DNA of 64,000 bases from CAZBWP01 sp964630265 (GTDB lineage: Bacteria > Pseudomonadota > Alphaproteobacteria > Rhodospirillales > Defluviicoccaceae). Below are positions 25,468 to 35,031 of the stretch, one piece after another. Numbering within the stretch: position 1 is the stretch's first letter; each line of letters opens with the position of its first letter. The notes below the pieces were generated by a model. The model was not told the origin of the DNA and did no database searches. It saw only the letters and a program-made list of their open reading frames with translations. The stretch spans positions 4,428 through 68,427 of the forward strand of contig CAZVRW010000013.1 of NCBI GenBank assembly GCA_964630265.1, read 5' to 3'. The position numbers and the translations under genes were made by a program.

Positions 25468-28152
25468 ATGCCAATCCGCAATCTCAATAAGATGTTCTAT
25501 CCGCAATCCGTCGCCGTGATCGGGGCGAGCAACCGCGAAGGCGCGGCCGGCCATGTGGTGATGCGCAATCTGCTGCGCGGCGGGTTCGAGGGCCCGATCA
25601 TGCCGGTGTGTCACGACCAACGCGCCGTCGCCGGCGTCCTCGCCTATCCGAACGTCGCCGCCTTGCCGATGACCCCCGATCTCGCCGTCGTGGCAACGGA
25701 CAGCCAGGACGTGCCCGCCGCCATCGACGCCCTAGGGGCACGCGGCACCCGAGCGGCAGTGATCCTCACGGCGGCGCCGGCGCCTGGGTCCGAGGCCCGC
25801 GGACGCAGCTTCCGCGACGCGATTCGCGAGCCTGCCCGCGCCCACGGCATGCGCATTCTGGGTCCCACCTGCCTCGGGTTGATGGTGCCGCACATCGGTC
25901 TCGACGCGAGTTCGGCGCACGTCAGCGCCCGGACCGGCAGCATGGCCTTCGTCTCCCAATCGGCCGCCATCTGCACCGGCGTCCTCGACTGGGCGAAACG
26001 ACGGAACATCGGCTTCGCCCACTTCATCTCGCTCGGTGACGTTGTCGACCTCGAGTTCTCCGACCTCCTCGATTTCCTCGGTTCGGACGCGATGACCCGC
26101 GCCATCCTCCTGTTCGTCGAGGGGATAGAGAACGGTCGAGCGTTCATGTCGGCGGGCCGCGGCGCCAGCCGCAACAAGCCGGTCATCGTCATCAAGGCCG
26201 GGCGGGTTCCGGAAGGGCAGCGGCTGGCCGTCGAGCGCAGCGGCGCCCCGATCGCCGGAGACGGCGTCTACGATGCCGCGATCAGCCGCGCCGGCATGTT
26301 GCGGGTGTCCAGCTTCGGCGAATTGTTCGCCGCCGTCGAAACGCTGGCGCGCGGCAAGGCGCCACGCGGCGACCGGCTGGCGGTCATCGCCAACGGACAC
26401 GGCTTGGCGATTATGGCCGCCGATGCCCTGATCATGAAGGGCGGCTGTCTCGCCGAACTCGCCGACGCAACGCGTATGCAACTCGCCGACGTGCTGCCCG
26501 AGGGCGCTCCCGCGGGCAATCCGATCAGCGTGACCACGGACGCAGCGCCCAGCGTCTACGGCGATGCCGCACGCATCCTGCTCAAGGCCCACGAAGTCGA
26601 CGCCGTCATGGTCCTGCACGTGCCGACGGCAATGGCATCGAGCACCGAGGCGGCCGCACGCATCATCGAGGTCGCAAAACAGAACGGGGGGAACCTGCTC
26701 ACGTGCTGGATGGGCGGGGAAACGGTGGAGGCGGCGCGCGGGCTCTTCGCCGAAGCGCGCATCCCCACCTACGACACGCCGACCCAGGCGATTGACGCCT
26801 TCATGCACCTGGTCCGCTTCCGGCGGAATCAGGAAATTCTCATGGAAACGCCACCGTCGAAGCCACTGGAATTTACCCCGGCGGCCGATGCGGCGCGGAT
26901 GGTCGTCGATCACGCCCTGGCGCGCGGCCGCCACGATGTCGGCGAGGTCGGCGCCCACGCGCTGCTCGCCGCCTATGGCATTCCATGCCTCGAAACCCAC
27001 GTCGTCACCTCCGCCGACGCCGCCGTCGAGTTCGCCTGCCGTCTCGGCTTCCCGGTCATCATCGGTGGCGGCAATGGGGCCGACACCATCGGCCCCGACG
27101 GCACACGCGAAGATACCCTGCTCGATACGCCTGCCGCGGTGCGCGCCGCGGCAGAGCGGGCTTTCGACCGGCTGGACGCCGCGGCCGCCCCCGGCAACCG
27201 CGCCGGCGTGACCGTGAAGAAGCTGCCAATGCGCCTCGGCGGCCGCTTGGTCCGTCTGGAAATCGAAACCGACCCGGTGTTCGGCCCGGTCATTCTGTTC
27301 GGCGCGGGCGGTCCGACCGCATCTCTCCTGCGCGACCGGGCGGTGGCGCTGCCGCCCCTGAACATCCCGTTGGCGCGCGACTTGGTGTCGCGCACCAGGA
27401 TCGCAAAGGCCCTGCAGGCGAACGGCACGGTTGCAGCGGCCGACCTGGAGGCCCTCTATCTGACGCTGGTCAAACTTTCGCAGATGACGATCGACATTCC
27501 GGAGATCGTCAGTCTGGACATCAATCCGATGATCCTCGACCGCGATGGACTGATCGCGACCTCCGCACGCTTGACCCTGACGCCGCTCGATCGCCGCATC
27601 CAGTCCCGACTCGCCATCCGCCCCTACCCGAAGGAACAGGAGGAGGAGTTTCAGTTGGCGTCCGGGCATCGCGTGCTGCTGCGGCCGATCCGCCCGGAGG
27701 ATGAGCCTGAGCACTATGACTTCCTGTCCCGGATCACACCCGAGGATCTGCGGATGCGGTTCTTCGGTGTCATCGGGCGGATGTCCCACGCAGAAATGGC
27801 CCGGTTCACCCAGATCGACTACGATCGGGAGATGGCCTTCATCGCCACCGCCGCAAAACCGACAGGCGACGGCCGCGAGACACTGGGCGTGGTGCGGACG
27901 ATCACCGATCCCAACAATGACACCGCGGAGTACGCGATCCTTGTCCGCTCCGACCTGAAGGGCCAAGGTCTCGGCCGAAAGTTGATGGACAAGATGGTAC
28001 GCTATTGCCGCACCCGCGGCACCCGGCGGATCGTCGGTCAGGTCTTGCGAGAGAACCGCTCGATGCTCGGCCTCGTCACCGATCTCGGCTTCGTCGGCCA
28101 TGCCGTGCCCGATGACGACGTGGTCGATGTCCAGTTGCCGCTGGAGCCGTAG
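25468..28152 (+). CDS. Pat-type protein lysine acetyltransferase (NDP-forming acyl-CoA synthetase fold + GNAT)
   Basis: A protein of 894 residues. Residues 1-460 match the CoA-binding and ligase parts of NDP-forming acyl-CoA synthetases (SVAVIGASN, LGPTCLGLM, AFVSQSAAICTGVLDWA, SLGD). Residues 480-700 match the ATP-grasp part (FPVIIGGGN, FGPVILFGAGG, DINPMI). Residues 735-894 are a GNAT domain with RSDLKGQGLGRKLM as the acetyl-CoA loop. The position equivalent to the catalytic His loop (SHTGxLAG) reads RSGAPIAG, with no His. This agrees with Pat enzymes, in which the synthetase part is a sensor and not a ligase. Such proteins acetylate and switch off acetyl-CoA synthetase. Confidence 0.9.
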   Translation: MPIRNLNKMFYPQSVAVIGASNREGAAGHVVMRNLLRGGFEGPIMPVCHDQRAVAGVLAYPNVAALPMTPDLAVVATDSQDVPAAIDALGARGTRAAVILTAAPAPGSEARGRSFRDAIREPARAHGMRILGPTCLGLMVPHIGLDASSAHVSARTGSMAFVSQSAAICTGVLDWAKRRNIGFAHFISLGDVVDLEFSDLLDFLGSDAMTRAILLFVEGIENGRAFMSAGRGASRNKPVIVIKAGRVPEGQRLAVERSGAPIAGDGVYDAAISRAGMLRVSSFGELFAAVETLARGKAPRGDRLAVIANGHGLAIMAADALIMKGGCLAELADATRMQLADVLPEGAPAGNPISVTTDAAPSVYGDAARILLKAHEVDAVMVLHVPTAMASSTEAAARIIEVAKQNGGNLLTCWMGGETVEAARGLFAEARIPTYDTPTQAIDAFMHLVRFRRNQEILMETPPSKPLEFTPAADAARMVVDHALARGRHDVGEVGAHALLAAYGIPCLETHVVTSADAAVEFACRLGFPVIIGGGNGADTIGPDGTREDTLLDTPAAVRAAAERAFDRLDAAAAPGNRAGVTVKKLPMRLGGRLVRLEIETDPVFGPVILFGAGGPTASLLRDRAVALPPLNIPLARDLVSRTRIAKALQANGTVAAADLEALYLTLVKLSQMTIDIPEIVSLDINPMILDRDGLIATSARLTLTPLDRRIQSRLAIRPYPKEQEEEFQLASGHRVLLRPIRPEDEPEHYDFLSRITPEDLRMRFFGVIGRMSHAEMARFTQIDYDREMAFIATAAKPTGDGRETLGVVRTITDPNNDTAEYAILVRSDLKGQGLGRKLMDKMVRYCRTRGTRRIVGQVLRENRSMLGLVTDLGFVGHAVPDDDVVDVQLPLEP

Positions 28153-28287
28153 CCGACCGACGCGGATCGGTCGATCGCATGGCTTTTCGCGAGATCTCCA
28201 TGGCCGAGTGCGCCCAGGGCCGCCCGGTACGCGCGGTTGGCGCCGTGGCGTCTGCGGCCAAGGCTGCGGGGCGTGGGGCGGTTGCCG

Positions 28288-28559
28288 GCCCTCGAGACGG
28301 TGCAGGCGGTAGCGGGCGGCAATGGCGAAGGGGTCCTGGATTTCGCCGCGCGCATCCAGTTGCAGATCCCCCACCTGCCGATGCATTTCCCGCAGCGCGG
28401 CCCGGTGCGGCAGGCAACGCCGACGAGGCTTCGCGTGCGATCCACCCGGCAGTCGCGGGCACAAAGGTCGCACGCATCGAGGCGTGTGGGGGCCGTCGCC
28501 GCGCGGTGGGCCAGCGCGCCGCTGCGTTGGAGATCAATGTAGCCGGGCATCACGGACAT
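28288..28559 (-). pseudogene. Deletion remnant of a PflA-like radical SAM gene
   Basis: Two pieces of one gene lie head to tail in different frames. The first (28559-28401) encodes an N-terminus of the PflA-like family: MPGYIDLQRSGALAHR and then the Cys-rich CDLCARDCRVDRT...GVACRTG. The second (about 28404-28288) encodes the segment HRAALREMHRQVGDLQLD, which in full-length relatives lies well over 100 residues further on. The intervening part, with the CxxxCxxC cluster motif, is gone, and the frames no longer match. This is a decayed gene between two intact ones. Confidence 0.75.
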
Positions 28560-28564
28560 TGCCG

Positions 28565-30820
28565 TCATTTGGTGGTCGCCAGGTAGACGCCGTCCCACGT
28601 CGGCGCCGGCGGCGCCTGCGCGTACTCGTCGATTCGCGCTTCGTAGACGTCATAGAGTTTCGCGATGCCGAAACCGTCGACGAGTTTGCGGCAGTCGGCG
28701 AGCCACCGTCTGGCATCGTCCCAGCGCTGCCCGCGATAGGCGGCAAGCAAGGCATCGTGGGCGGCTTCCAGCATGGGGAAAAGGTTGCCGGACTTGGTCG
28801 CGGCATCGCCGACCAGCGTATAGATGCGCGCCGCGGTCCGCTTGCCCTGGACCCGAATAAGATCTAGTTCCAGGAACGCCAGATCGGGCACGCGGGCGCG
28901 CGTGTTCTCGCCGACGACGATGCCGACGCCGTAGGTCTTCGACTGCCCTTCCAGGCGCGACGCGAGGTTGACGTCGTCGCCCAGCACCGAATAGTCGAAG
29001 CGCTGATCGGAGCCCATGTTGCCGACGACAACGTCCCCGGTGTTGACACCGATGCCGACCGCGAGCGGCTGGAACGGGCGCCCGTCGGCGAGCGCTTCCG
29101 CTGCCAGCCGCTCATTCAGCGGGTCCATCGCTGCCTGCATCTCCAGGGCGGCGAGGCAGGCGTGGCGGGCATGATCCGGATCGTCCAGCGGCGCGTTCCA
29201 GAAGGCCATGATGCAGTCGCCCATGTATTTGTCGACGGTCCCCCGGCGGTCCAGGATGACCGCGGTCAATGGTGTCAGCAGCTTGTTGACGAGCGACGTC
29301 AGGCCCTCGGGATGCCCCTTGAATGTCTCGGAAATCGTCGTGAAGCCGCGCACGTCGCAGAACAGGATCGTCATGGTGCGGGTCTCGCCGCCGAGCTTCA
29401 ACTGCCCGGGATCCTCGGCGAGCTTCTCGACCATCGCGGGCGCCAGGTAGAAGCCGAATGCCTGGCGGACGCGCCGGCGGCTCGCCTCCTCGCTGGCGTA
29501 GCCCGAAAACGTCAGAAGGGTGTAGAGCAGCAACAGGGCGACGGCGAGATAACCGACGTCGAAGAGCAGCAGTTGGCTGGTGAAGAGATGCCACGCGGTC
29601 GCCGCGGCACCACCGGCGATGGCGACGAACAACAGTGCCGACCACTTGGCGCCGACCCAGGGCACCAGCCAGACCAGCAACAGCCCGCCCGCAAGGATAA
29701 TCGCCGCCTCGATGCCGAGCATGATACCGGGACGTCTCAGGAAGGATCCCGTCAGCGCGCTCTCGATCACCTGGGCATGCACCTCGACGCCGGGAACGAG
29801 GCTCGCGGTCGGGATCGAGCGGATGTCGTGCAGCCCGAACGCGGAGGTGCCAAGAATCACCAGCTTGCCCGCAAAGCGGTTCGGATCGGCGCTTCCCTCC
29901 AGCACGCTCTTGACGGAGACGTACTTGCCGTGGTCGGGCACAGCGAAATAGGGCCAGGCGCGGCCGTTTCGGTCGGTCGGGATCGCCTGCAGCCGCCGGT
30001 CAATCTTCAACGCCGTCATGCCGGCATAGTTGAACTCCGCGATCACCGCCGGCCGCCCGGTCAGCACCCGCAGCATCTCCACCGATAGCGCCGGATACAG
30101 TTCGCCCTCGAAGCCGATCACCGTCGGCACCCGCCGCACGATGCCGTCCTGTTCGGGAAAGATGGTGATGAAGCCGTGCCCCTTGCCCACCGACTCGAGG
30201 ATCGGGATGTTGCGGATCAGTCCCGGCGCCGTGACGACCACCGACACAGGATCAGGAGCGTCCAGGGTCCGCTTCGCGTGCACGGTCCGCTGCAAGGCGA
30301 CGATGCCGTCATCCTCCCGATCGGCGCTGAAACCGTGCCGGCCGAGAACGACGGGATGGGCGGACAGCTTCGAGGCGAAGATCTCATCGTTGCTCGGCAG
30401 CCGCAGCATGATGCGACGGGTTTCGTCGTCGAGTCCCGGCAGGATCGACGCGACGTTCGCCGGATTCATCCGGTCCGGTTCCGGAAAAACCACGTCGAAC
30501 GCCACCTGAACGGCGCCCATGGCCATGATCTTCTCGACGAGTTCGGCGAGCAGGACGCGGGGCCACGGCCATTGGCCGTACGCGGCGAGACTGTCCTCGT
30601 CGATGTCGACGATGGTGACGGGCTCGATGGTGACGGCGCGCGGCTTCAGCACCTGGTAGAAGTCGAACAGCTTGACCCGCAAGATCTGGACTGGCAGCGG
30701 ATCGAGGACGTAGACGGTCAGCAGCAGGGCCAGGACGCTCAGTCCGGCGAGCCGCTCGAGCCCGAACAGGCGCTTGAGCCGGCTGAACCATGCCGCTTTC
30801 CGCATCGCCGCAGCCGCCAT
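28565..30820 (-). CDS. CHASE2 domain class III adenylate cyclase
   Basis: A protein of about 751 residues from the ATG at 30820, which has an AGGAG ribosome site; a longer frame overlaps the divergent gene. An N-terminal membrane segment (LAGLSVLALLLTVYVLDPLPV) is followed by a large periplasmic CHASE2 sensor domain (TIVDIDEDSLAAYGQWPWPR is typical). Three membrane helices come next (about 355-435), then the cyclase domain. The metal-binding Asp are in FCDVRGFT and YMGDCIMAF. The adenine-selecting Lys is in VDKYMGD, with FDYSVLGDDVN, and the transition-state Asn/Arg are in NLASRLE. All catalytic residues are present, so ATP-to-cAMP activity is expected. It is divergent from an ABC exporter. 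Confidence 0.92.
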   Translation of the reverse strand: MAAAAMRKAAWFSRLKRLFGLERLAGLSVLALLLTVYVLDPLPVQILRVKLFDFYQVLKPRAVTIEPVTIVDIDEDSLAAYGQWPWPRVLLAELVEKIMAMGAVQVAFDVVFPEPDRMNPANVASILPGLDDETRRIMLRLPSNDEIFASKLSAHPVVLGRHGFSADREDDGIVALQRTVHAKRTLDAPDPVSVVVTAPGLIRNIPILESVGKGHGFITIFPEQDGIVRRVPTVIGFEGELYPALSVEMLRVLTGRPAVIAEFNYAGMTALKIDRRLQAIPTDRNGRAWPYFAVPDHGKYVSVKSVLEGSADPNRFAGKLVILGTSAFGLHDIRSIPTASLVPGVEVHAQVIESALTGSFLRRPGIMLGIEAAIILAGGLLLVWLVPWVGAKWSALLFVAIAGGAAATAWHLFTSQLLLFDVGYLAVALLLLYTLLTFSGYASEEASRRRVRQAFGFYLAPAMVEKLAEDPGQLKLGGETRTMTILFCDVRGFTTISETFKGHPEGLTSLVNKLLTPLTAVILDRRGTVDKYMGDCIMAFWNAPLDDPDHARHACLAALEMQAAMDPLNERLAAEALADGRPFQPLAVGIGVNTGDVVVGNMGSDQRFDYSVLGDDVNLASRLEGQSKTYGVGIVVGENTRARVPDLAFLELDLIRVQGKRTAARIYTLVGDAATKSGNLFPMLEAAHDALLAAYRGQRWDDARRWLADCRKLVDGFGIAKLYDVYEARIDEYAQAPPAPTWDGVYLATTK

Positions 30821-31001
30821 CGCGTGACCGTCTCCTGGCGCCGAACCCTGATCGACCTTGTGCGACGTGCCGCGGCCGACGGTCAAGGGCCGGCGTGGCT
30901 TCCGACCGTGCGTGACGGTCAGACCGTCGGTGTAAATCTGGCGGAATGCTTGAAAAACGTTATGTGGAAGCCAGGCAAAGGGCAGCGTATACTGCGCGTC
31001 C

Positions 31002-32867
31002 ATGACCACACGCGAAACGAAGTCCTGGTTCCGGCCCTTCCTCCTGACGTTGGCGCCGACCTTTCGCGAAGTGCTGGCGATGTCGTTCTTCGTCAACCTG
31101 ATGGCGTTGTCGGTGCCGGTGTTCGTGCTGCAGATCTACGATCGCGTGGTGTTCCACGCCGGCCTCAGCACCTTGCATGGCTTGGTCATCGGCATGGCCG
31201 CCGTGCTGGTGTTCGACTGGGTCCTGCGGCAGTCACGCGCTCGAATCCTGCAGACGGTCGCCGCGCGTACGGACGTCGAGGTCGGTCGCAGGCTGTTCGA
31301 CAAGATGATGGCGTTGCCGCTGCCGGCGCTGGAAAGTCGCGCCGCGGCGGCGTGGCATTCCCTGTTCCGCGACGTCGACATCGTTCGCAACGCGGTGTCG
31401 GGAGCGTCGGCCGTTTTGCTGTGCGACCTGCCGTTCGCCATTCTGTTTCTCGGGCTCGTGTTCATCATCGCCGAGCCGATCGCCTGGGTGTTGGTGATCA
31501 TGCTGCCGATCTTCGTCTTCGTCGCTTGGCGCTCCGGCGCGGTGATGGCGTCGGCCGGCCGCGCCGAGCGGGACAGCGCGCTCGATCGGGAACGCCTGAC
31601 CGCCGAACTCGTCGCCGGGCGAACGACGGTCAAGGCCCTGGCGTTGGATCGCGCCATGCGGCCCCTGTGGGAGGAACGCCACGCCGCCACCATCGAGCGC
31701 GCGATCGACCGCGGCGCCCGGGCCGACTCGTTCACCAATCTGGCGACGACGCTGACCATGGCCACCACGGTGGCCCTGACCGCCGTGGGCGCCGTCGCCA
31801 TCATCAATCAGCAACTCACCATCGGCGCGCTGATCGCCACCAACATTCTGGCGAGCCGCCTGCTCGGGCCGCTGACGCAGCTGGTCACGCAATGGCGGAC
31901 CTATGCCACGTGCGCCGATGCCGTCCGGCGCCTGGGAGACGTGTTCGCCTTGCCGGACGAGCGGCCATCGGCAGAGATCCAGATCGAGCGTCTGGCCGGC
32001 GATCTGGTCGTCGACAATGTCAGCTTCACCTATGCGACCGACGGACGGCCCGCGGTCGAGGGCCTGCGGCATACCTTTCGCAGCCCCGGCGTGCATGCCC
32101 TCGTGGGCCGCAACGGCAGCGGCAAGACCACGCTGATCAAACTGCTGCAGGGCCTCTATGCTCCGACCGAAGGCCGCGTCCTGCTCGGCGGTGCCGATCT
32201 TTCCCAGTTCACCCGGGCGCAACTGGCCCGCTGGATCGGTTACGTGCCGCAGGAATGCACGCTGTTTGCCGGCACGCTGCGCGACAACATTGCCGTCCGC
32301 AGCCCCGACGCCAGCGACGCCGAGATCATCGCCGCGGCGACGCTGGCCGGCGCGCATGCGCAGATCCTCGACCTGCCGGACGGCTACGGCACCGACGTCG
32401 GCGAAGCCGGGGCGCGGCTCTCGGCGGGGCAGCGACAACGCGTCGCCATCGCCCGGGGCCTGCTCGGCGACCCCACCGTGGTGCTCATGGACGAGCCGTC
32501 GAGCAACCTGGACCGGGAGGCCGAGCACGACCTCAGACGAACCATCGCCGAGCTCGGCAAGGACCGGTTGGTCATCGTCGTCACCCACAGTCCCATTCTG
32601 CTCGGTGCCTGCCAGTGGCTGATGGCCATGGACAAGGGCCGCGTCGCCCTGGCCGGCCCGACCGAGGAGATCCTGCCGCGCATGATGGGCGGCGGTCGCC
32701 GACCGTCTGCTCCGGAGGTGGCGCAAGGGCGCGGTTCGACGGCTGGCGGTGCGCCCGCCGCCGCGCCGGCATCGGGGGCAGCGGTGATGACGCTGTCCAC
32801 GGTCTCAAGAGAGGCCGATGCGCCGGGGCCGTCGAATGACGAACCGCCGCGGGAGGCCGCACGATGA
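31002..32867 (+). CDS. Type I secretion ABC transporter (PrtD/HlyB-like)
   Basis: A protein of 621 residues fusing a six-helix membrane domain (1-300) with an ATPase domain (about 330-560). The N-terminus VLAMSFFVNLMALSVPVFVLQIYDRVV is typical of type I exporters. The ATPase has Walker A GRNGSGKTT, signature LSAGQRQR, Walker B VVLMDEP and the H-loop VTHS. No C39 peptidase domain is present. A Pro/Ala-rich tail of about 60 residues ends the protein. It exports a substrate with the next gene as periplasmic adaptor. The ATGA overlap (32864-32867) couples their translation. No TolC-like gene or RTX substrate is in the window. Confidence 0.92.
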   Translation: MTTRETKSWFRPFLLTLAPTFREVLAMSFFVNLMALSVPVFVLQIYDRVVFHAGLSTLHGLVIGMAAVLVFDWVLRQSRARILQTVAARTDVEVGRRLFDKMMALPLPALESRAAAAWHSLFRDVDIVRNAVSGASAVLLCDLPFAILFLGLVFIIAEPIAWVLVIMLPIFVFVAWRSGAVMASAGRAERDSALDRERLTAELVAGRTTVKALALDRAMRPLWEERHAATIERAIDRGARADSFTNLATTLTMATTVALTAVGAVAIINQQLTIGALIATNILASRLLGPLTQLVTQWRTYATCADAVRRLGDVFALPDERPSAEIQIERLAGDLVVDNVSFTYATDGRPAVEGLRHTFRSPGVHALVGRNGSGKTTLIKLLQGLYAPTEGRVLLGGADLSQFTRAQLARWIGYVPQECTLFAGTLRDNIAVRSPDASDAEIIAAATLAGAHAQILDLPDGYGTDVGEAGARLSAGQRQRVAIARGLLGDPTVVLMDEPSSNLDREAEHDLRRTIAELGKDRLVIVVTHSPILLGACQWLMAMDKGRVALAGPTEEILPRMMGGGRRPSAPEVAQGRGSTAGGAPAAAPASGAAVMTLSTVSREADAPGPSNDEPPREAAR

Positions 32868-34153
32868 GCCGCCTCGATGCCGTGCTTATCAACCATCCAT
32901 TGCCGACTTGGCGCCCCCTCGCCTGGCTGGTCATCGTCGTCCTCGCCACGGGTGTGGTCTGGTCCTACTTCGCCCAACTCGACGAGGTGGCGATCGCCGT
33001 CGGCGAGGTCATTCCGCGGGACAGGGTCAAGGTCATCCAGCATCTGGAGGGCGGCATCATCACCAGCATCAACGTCCGCGAGGGCGACGCGGTGCGCGAA
33101 GGCGATGTTCTGGTCAGTCTCGACCTGGGCTCGCGCGCCCTCAATCGCGAGGAGTTGCAGGCGCGACTGGATGGCGAGCGTCTGCGCCGCGTGCGGCTCA
33201 CCGCACAGATCGAGAACGCCGACCCGGACTTTCCCGCCGACGCGCTGGCACGGCAACCGGCGCTGGCGAACGCCGAGCGACGAGCGTTCGAAGCGCGACG
33301 GCAGGAGCTCAAGTCGGCGCTCGCCGTTCTGGAGACGCGGGTCGAACAAAAGGTGCTGGAGGTGCAGGAACTGGAGGCGCGCAAGGCCGCCGTCACCAAG
33401 AACCTGGAACTCGCCCGCCGCCGCCTGGGCATGTCGACGGCGCTCCTCGCCCGCAGGCTGACACCCGAAATGGACCACCTGGAGCTGCAGGCGGAGGTGG
33501 AGAGCCTGGAGGGGGAACTGGCAAGCCTGACGCCGGCGTTGCCGCGCGTGCGTGCCGCGGTCGTCGAAGCCGAACAGCGGATCGTCGAAACCCGCGACCG
33601 GTTCCGCCGGGAAGCACAGGAAGAATTGCGAGAGACCGAGCAGACGATCGCCCGGCTGGACGAACTGGTCCAGGAGGCGAGCCGACAGGGCGCGCGCGCA
33701 GACATTCGCAGCCCGATCGACGGCATCGTCAAGAACACCCGCTACAACACCATCGGTGGCGTGGTCGCCGCCGGCGAGCCGATCATGGAACTCGTGCCGA
33801 CCGGCGACCGGCTGGTCGTCGAGGCGCGGCTCGATCCCACCGATCGCGGCTATGTCGAAGAAGGACAGCGCGCTGTCGTCAAGGTGACGGCCTATGATTT
33901 CGTGCGCTACGGCGGGCTCGAAGGCACCGTGGTCCACGTCGCCCCGGATTCCAGCGCGACCGAGCAGGGGTTGCCATTCTTTCGCGTGATCGTGGAAACC
34001 GACAAAACCTATCTCGGCGGCGAGGACGGCGGCTTGCCGATCAAGCCCGGCATGCAGGCCACGGCAGACATTCACACCGGCACCAAATCGGTCCTGCTCT
34101 ACCTGATCAAGCCGGTCCTCAAGCTCCAGCACGAGGCCTTTCGGGAGCGCTGA
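32864..34153 (+). CDS. HlyD-family periplasmic adaptor of type I secretion
   Basis: A protein of 429 residues. One N-terminal membrane helix (PLAWLVIVVLATGVVWSYFAQ) is followed by a lipoyl-like motif (VIQHLEGGIITSINVREGDAV), a long coiled-coil hairpin (about 95-275), then the second lipoyl half (ADIRSPIDGIVKNTRYNTIGGVV) and a beta-barrel domain. It ends YLIKPVLKLQHEAFRER, as in PrtE/HlyD adaptors. It bridges the inner-membrane ABC protein and an outer-membrane channel. It starts inside the stop codon of the ABC gene. Confidence 0.93.
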   Translation: MSRLDAVLINHPLPTWRPLAWLVIVVLATGVVWSYFAQLDEVAIAVGEVIPRDRVKVIQHLEGGIITSINVREGDAVREGDVLVSLDLGSRALNREELQARLDGERLRRVRLTAQIENADPDFPADALARQPALANAERRAFEARRQELKSALAVLETRVEQKVLEVQELEARKAAVTKNLELARRRLGMSTALLARRLTPEMDHLELQAEVESLEGELASLTPALPRVRAAVVEAEQRIVETRDRFRREAQEELRETEQTIARLDELVQEASRQGARADIRSPIDGIVKNTRYNTIGGVVAAGEPIMELVPTGDRLVVEARLDPTDRGYVEEGQRAVVKVTAYDFVRYGGLEGTVVHVAPDSSATEQGLPFFRVIVETDKTYLGGEDGGLPIKPGMQATADIHTGTKSVLLYLIKPVLKLQHEAFRER

Positions 34154-34179
34154 TACCGCTCCCCGTGCCCGTCTTGACC

Positions 34180-35001
34180 TCAGTCCAGGCGAACCTGCAT
34201 CCCCTCCCTGGAAACGATCGTGTTTTCCCAGGCCGCCGTCGCCTCGCGCTCCAAGGCGTCCATGAACGCGTCGTCATGGTCCGGTTCGTGGTGGAAAATC
34301 GCGAGCTTCTTGACGTTGGCCGCCCGGCAAAGCCGCATGCCCTCGTTCCACGTGGAATGCCCCCAGCCGATATGTTCTGGGAACTCGGCCTCCGTGTAGG
34401 TGCTATCGTAGATCACCAGATCCGCCCCTTCGATCAGCGAAAGGATGTTCTGGTCCGGACGACCCGGCACATGTTCGGTATCGGTGACGTAGCAGACCGA
34501 CCGGCCGGCGTGTTCGATGCGATAGGCGGTGGCGCCGTTCGGATGGTTCAACGGGACGGTGCGGACGCAGACGTCCGAATAGAGTTGAAAGTCATCGCCC
34601 GCCTCGAAATCCAGATACTCGACGATCGCTTTCATGGCATCCAGCGGCACGGGGAACATCGGATCGTGCATCTGCATGGACAGGGCGCCGTGCACGCCGC
34701 CCTGGTCGCGCAGATGCCCGGCCATCACCCGCACATGCCGTTTCGGATCATAGGCCGGGCGAAAGAACGGCAGGCCATTGATGTGGTCCCAGTGCGTATG
34801 CGTCAGCAACAGGTGGATCGTCCGCACGTCGCGCTCGAGAAACACCTTTCCAACCCCGCGGATCCCGGTGCCGGCGTCGAGAAGGAATCGGTGATCGCCG
34901 ACCCCAACCTCGACGCAGCTGGTATTGCCGCCGTACTTGACGTGGTCGGGGGACGGACAGGCAATGCTGCCGCGCACGCCCCAAAACCGCACAAAGAACA
35001 T
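34180..35001 (-). CDS. MBL-fold metallo-hydrolase (RNase Z/PhnP-like)
   Basis: A protein of 273 residues. The N-terminus VRFWGVRGSIACPSPDHVKYGGNTSCVEV and LLDAGTGIRGVG are typical of a subgroup of metallo-beta-lactamase hydrolases often found beside signalling genes. The metal site is HTHWDH (with later NHPNG, DTEH and the final His in IFHHEPDHDD), enough for two zinc or iron ions. The substrate is likely a phosphodiester, but it is not known. The AGGA ribosome site supports the start. It is 30 bp downstream of the SAM hydroxide adenosyltransferase gene on the same strand. Confidence 0.85.
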   Translation of the reverse strand: MFFVRFWGVRGSIACPSPDHVKYGGNTSCVEVGVGDHRFLLDAGTGIRGVGKVFLERDVRTIHLLLTHTHWDHINGLPFFRPAYDPKRHVRVMAGHLRDQGGVHGALSMQMHDPMFPVPLDAMKAIVEYLDFEAGDDFQLYSDVCVRTVPLNHPNGATAYRIEHAGRSVCYVTDTEHVPGRPDQNILSLIEGADLVIYDSTYTEAEFPEHIGWGHSTWNEGMRLCRAANVKKLAIFHHEPDHDDAFMDALEREATAAWENTIVSREGMQVRLD

Positions 35002-35031
35002 ATCATCCTGCTCCCGGATCCTCGAATTCCC

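Noticed and set aside
25732..28473. 913-codon minus-strand frame opposite the Pat-type acetyltransferase
   Set aside because: Most of it is an antisense shadow. Only its first 60 codons have meaning, as part of the radical-SAM remnant.
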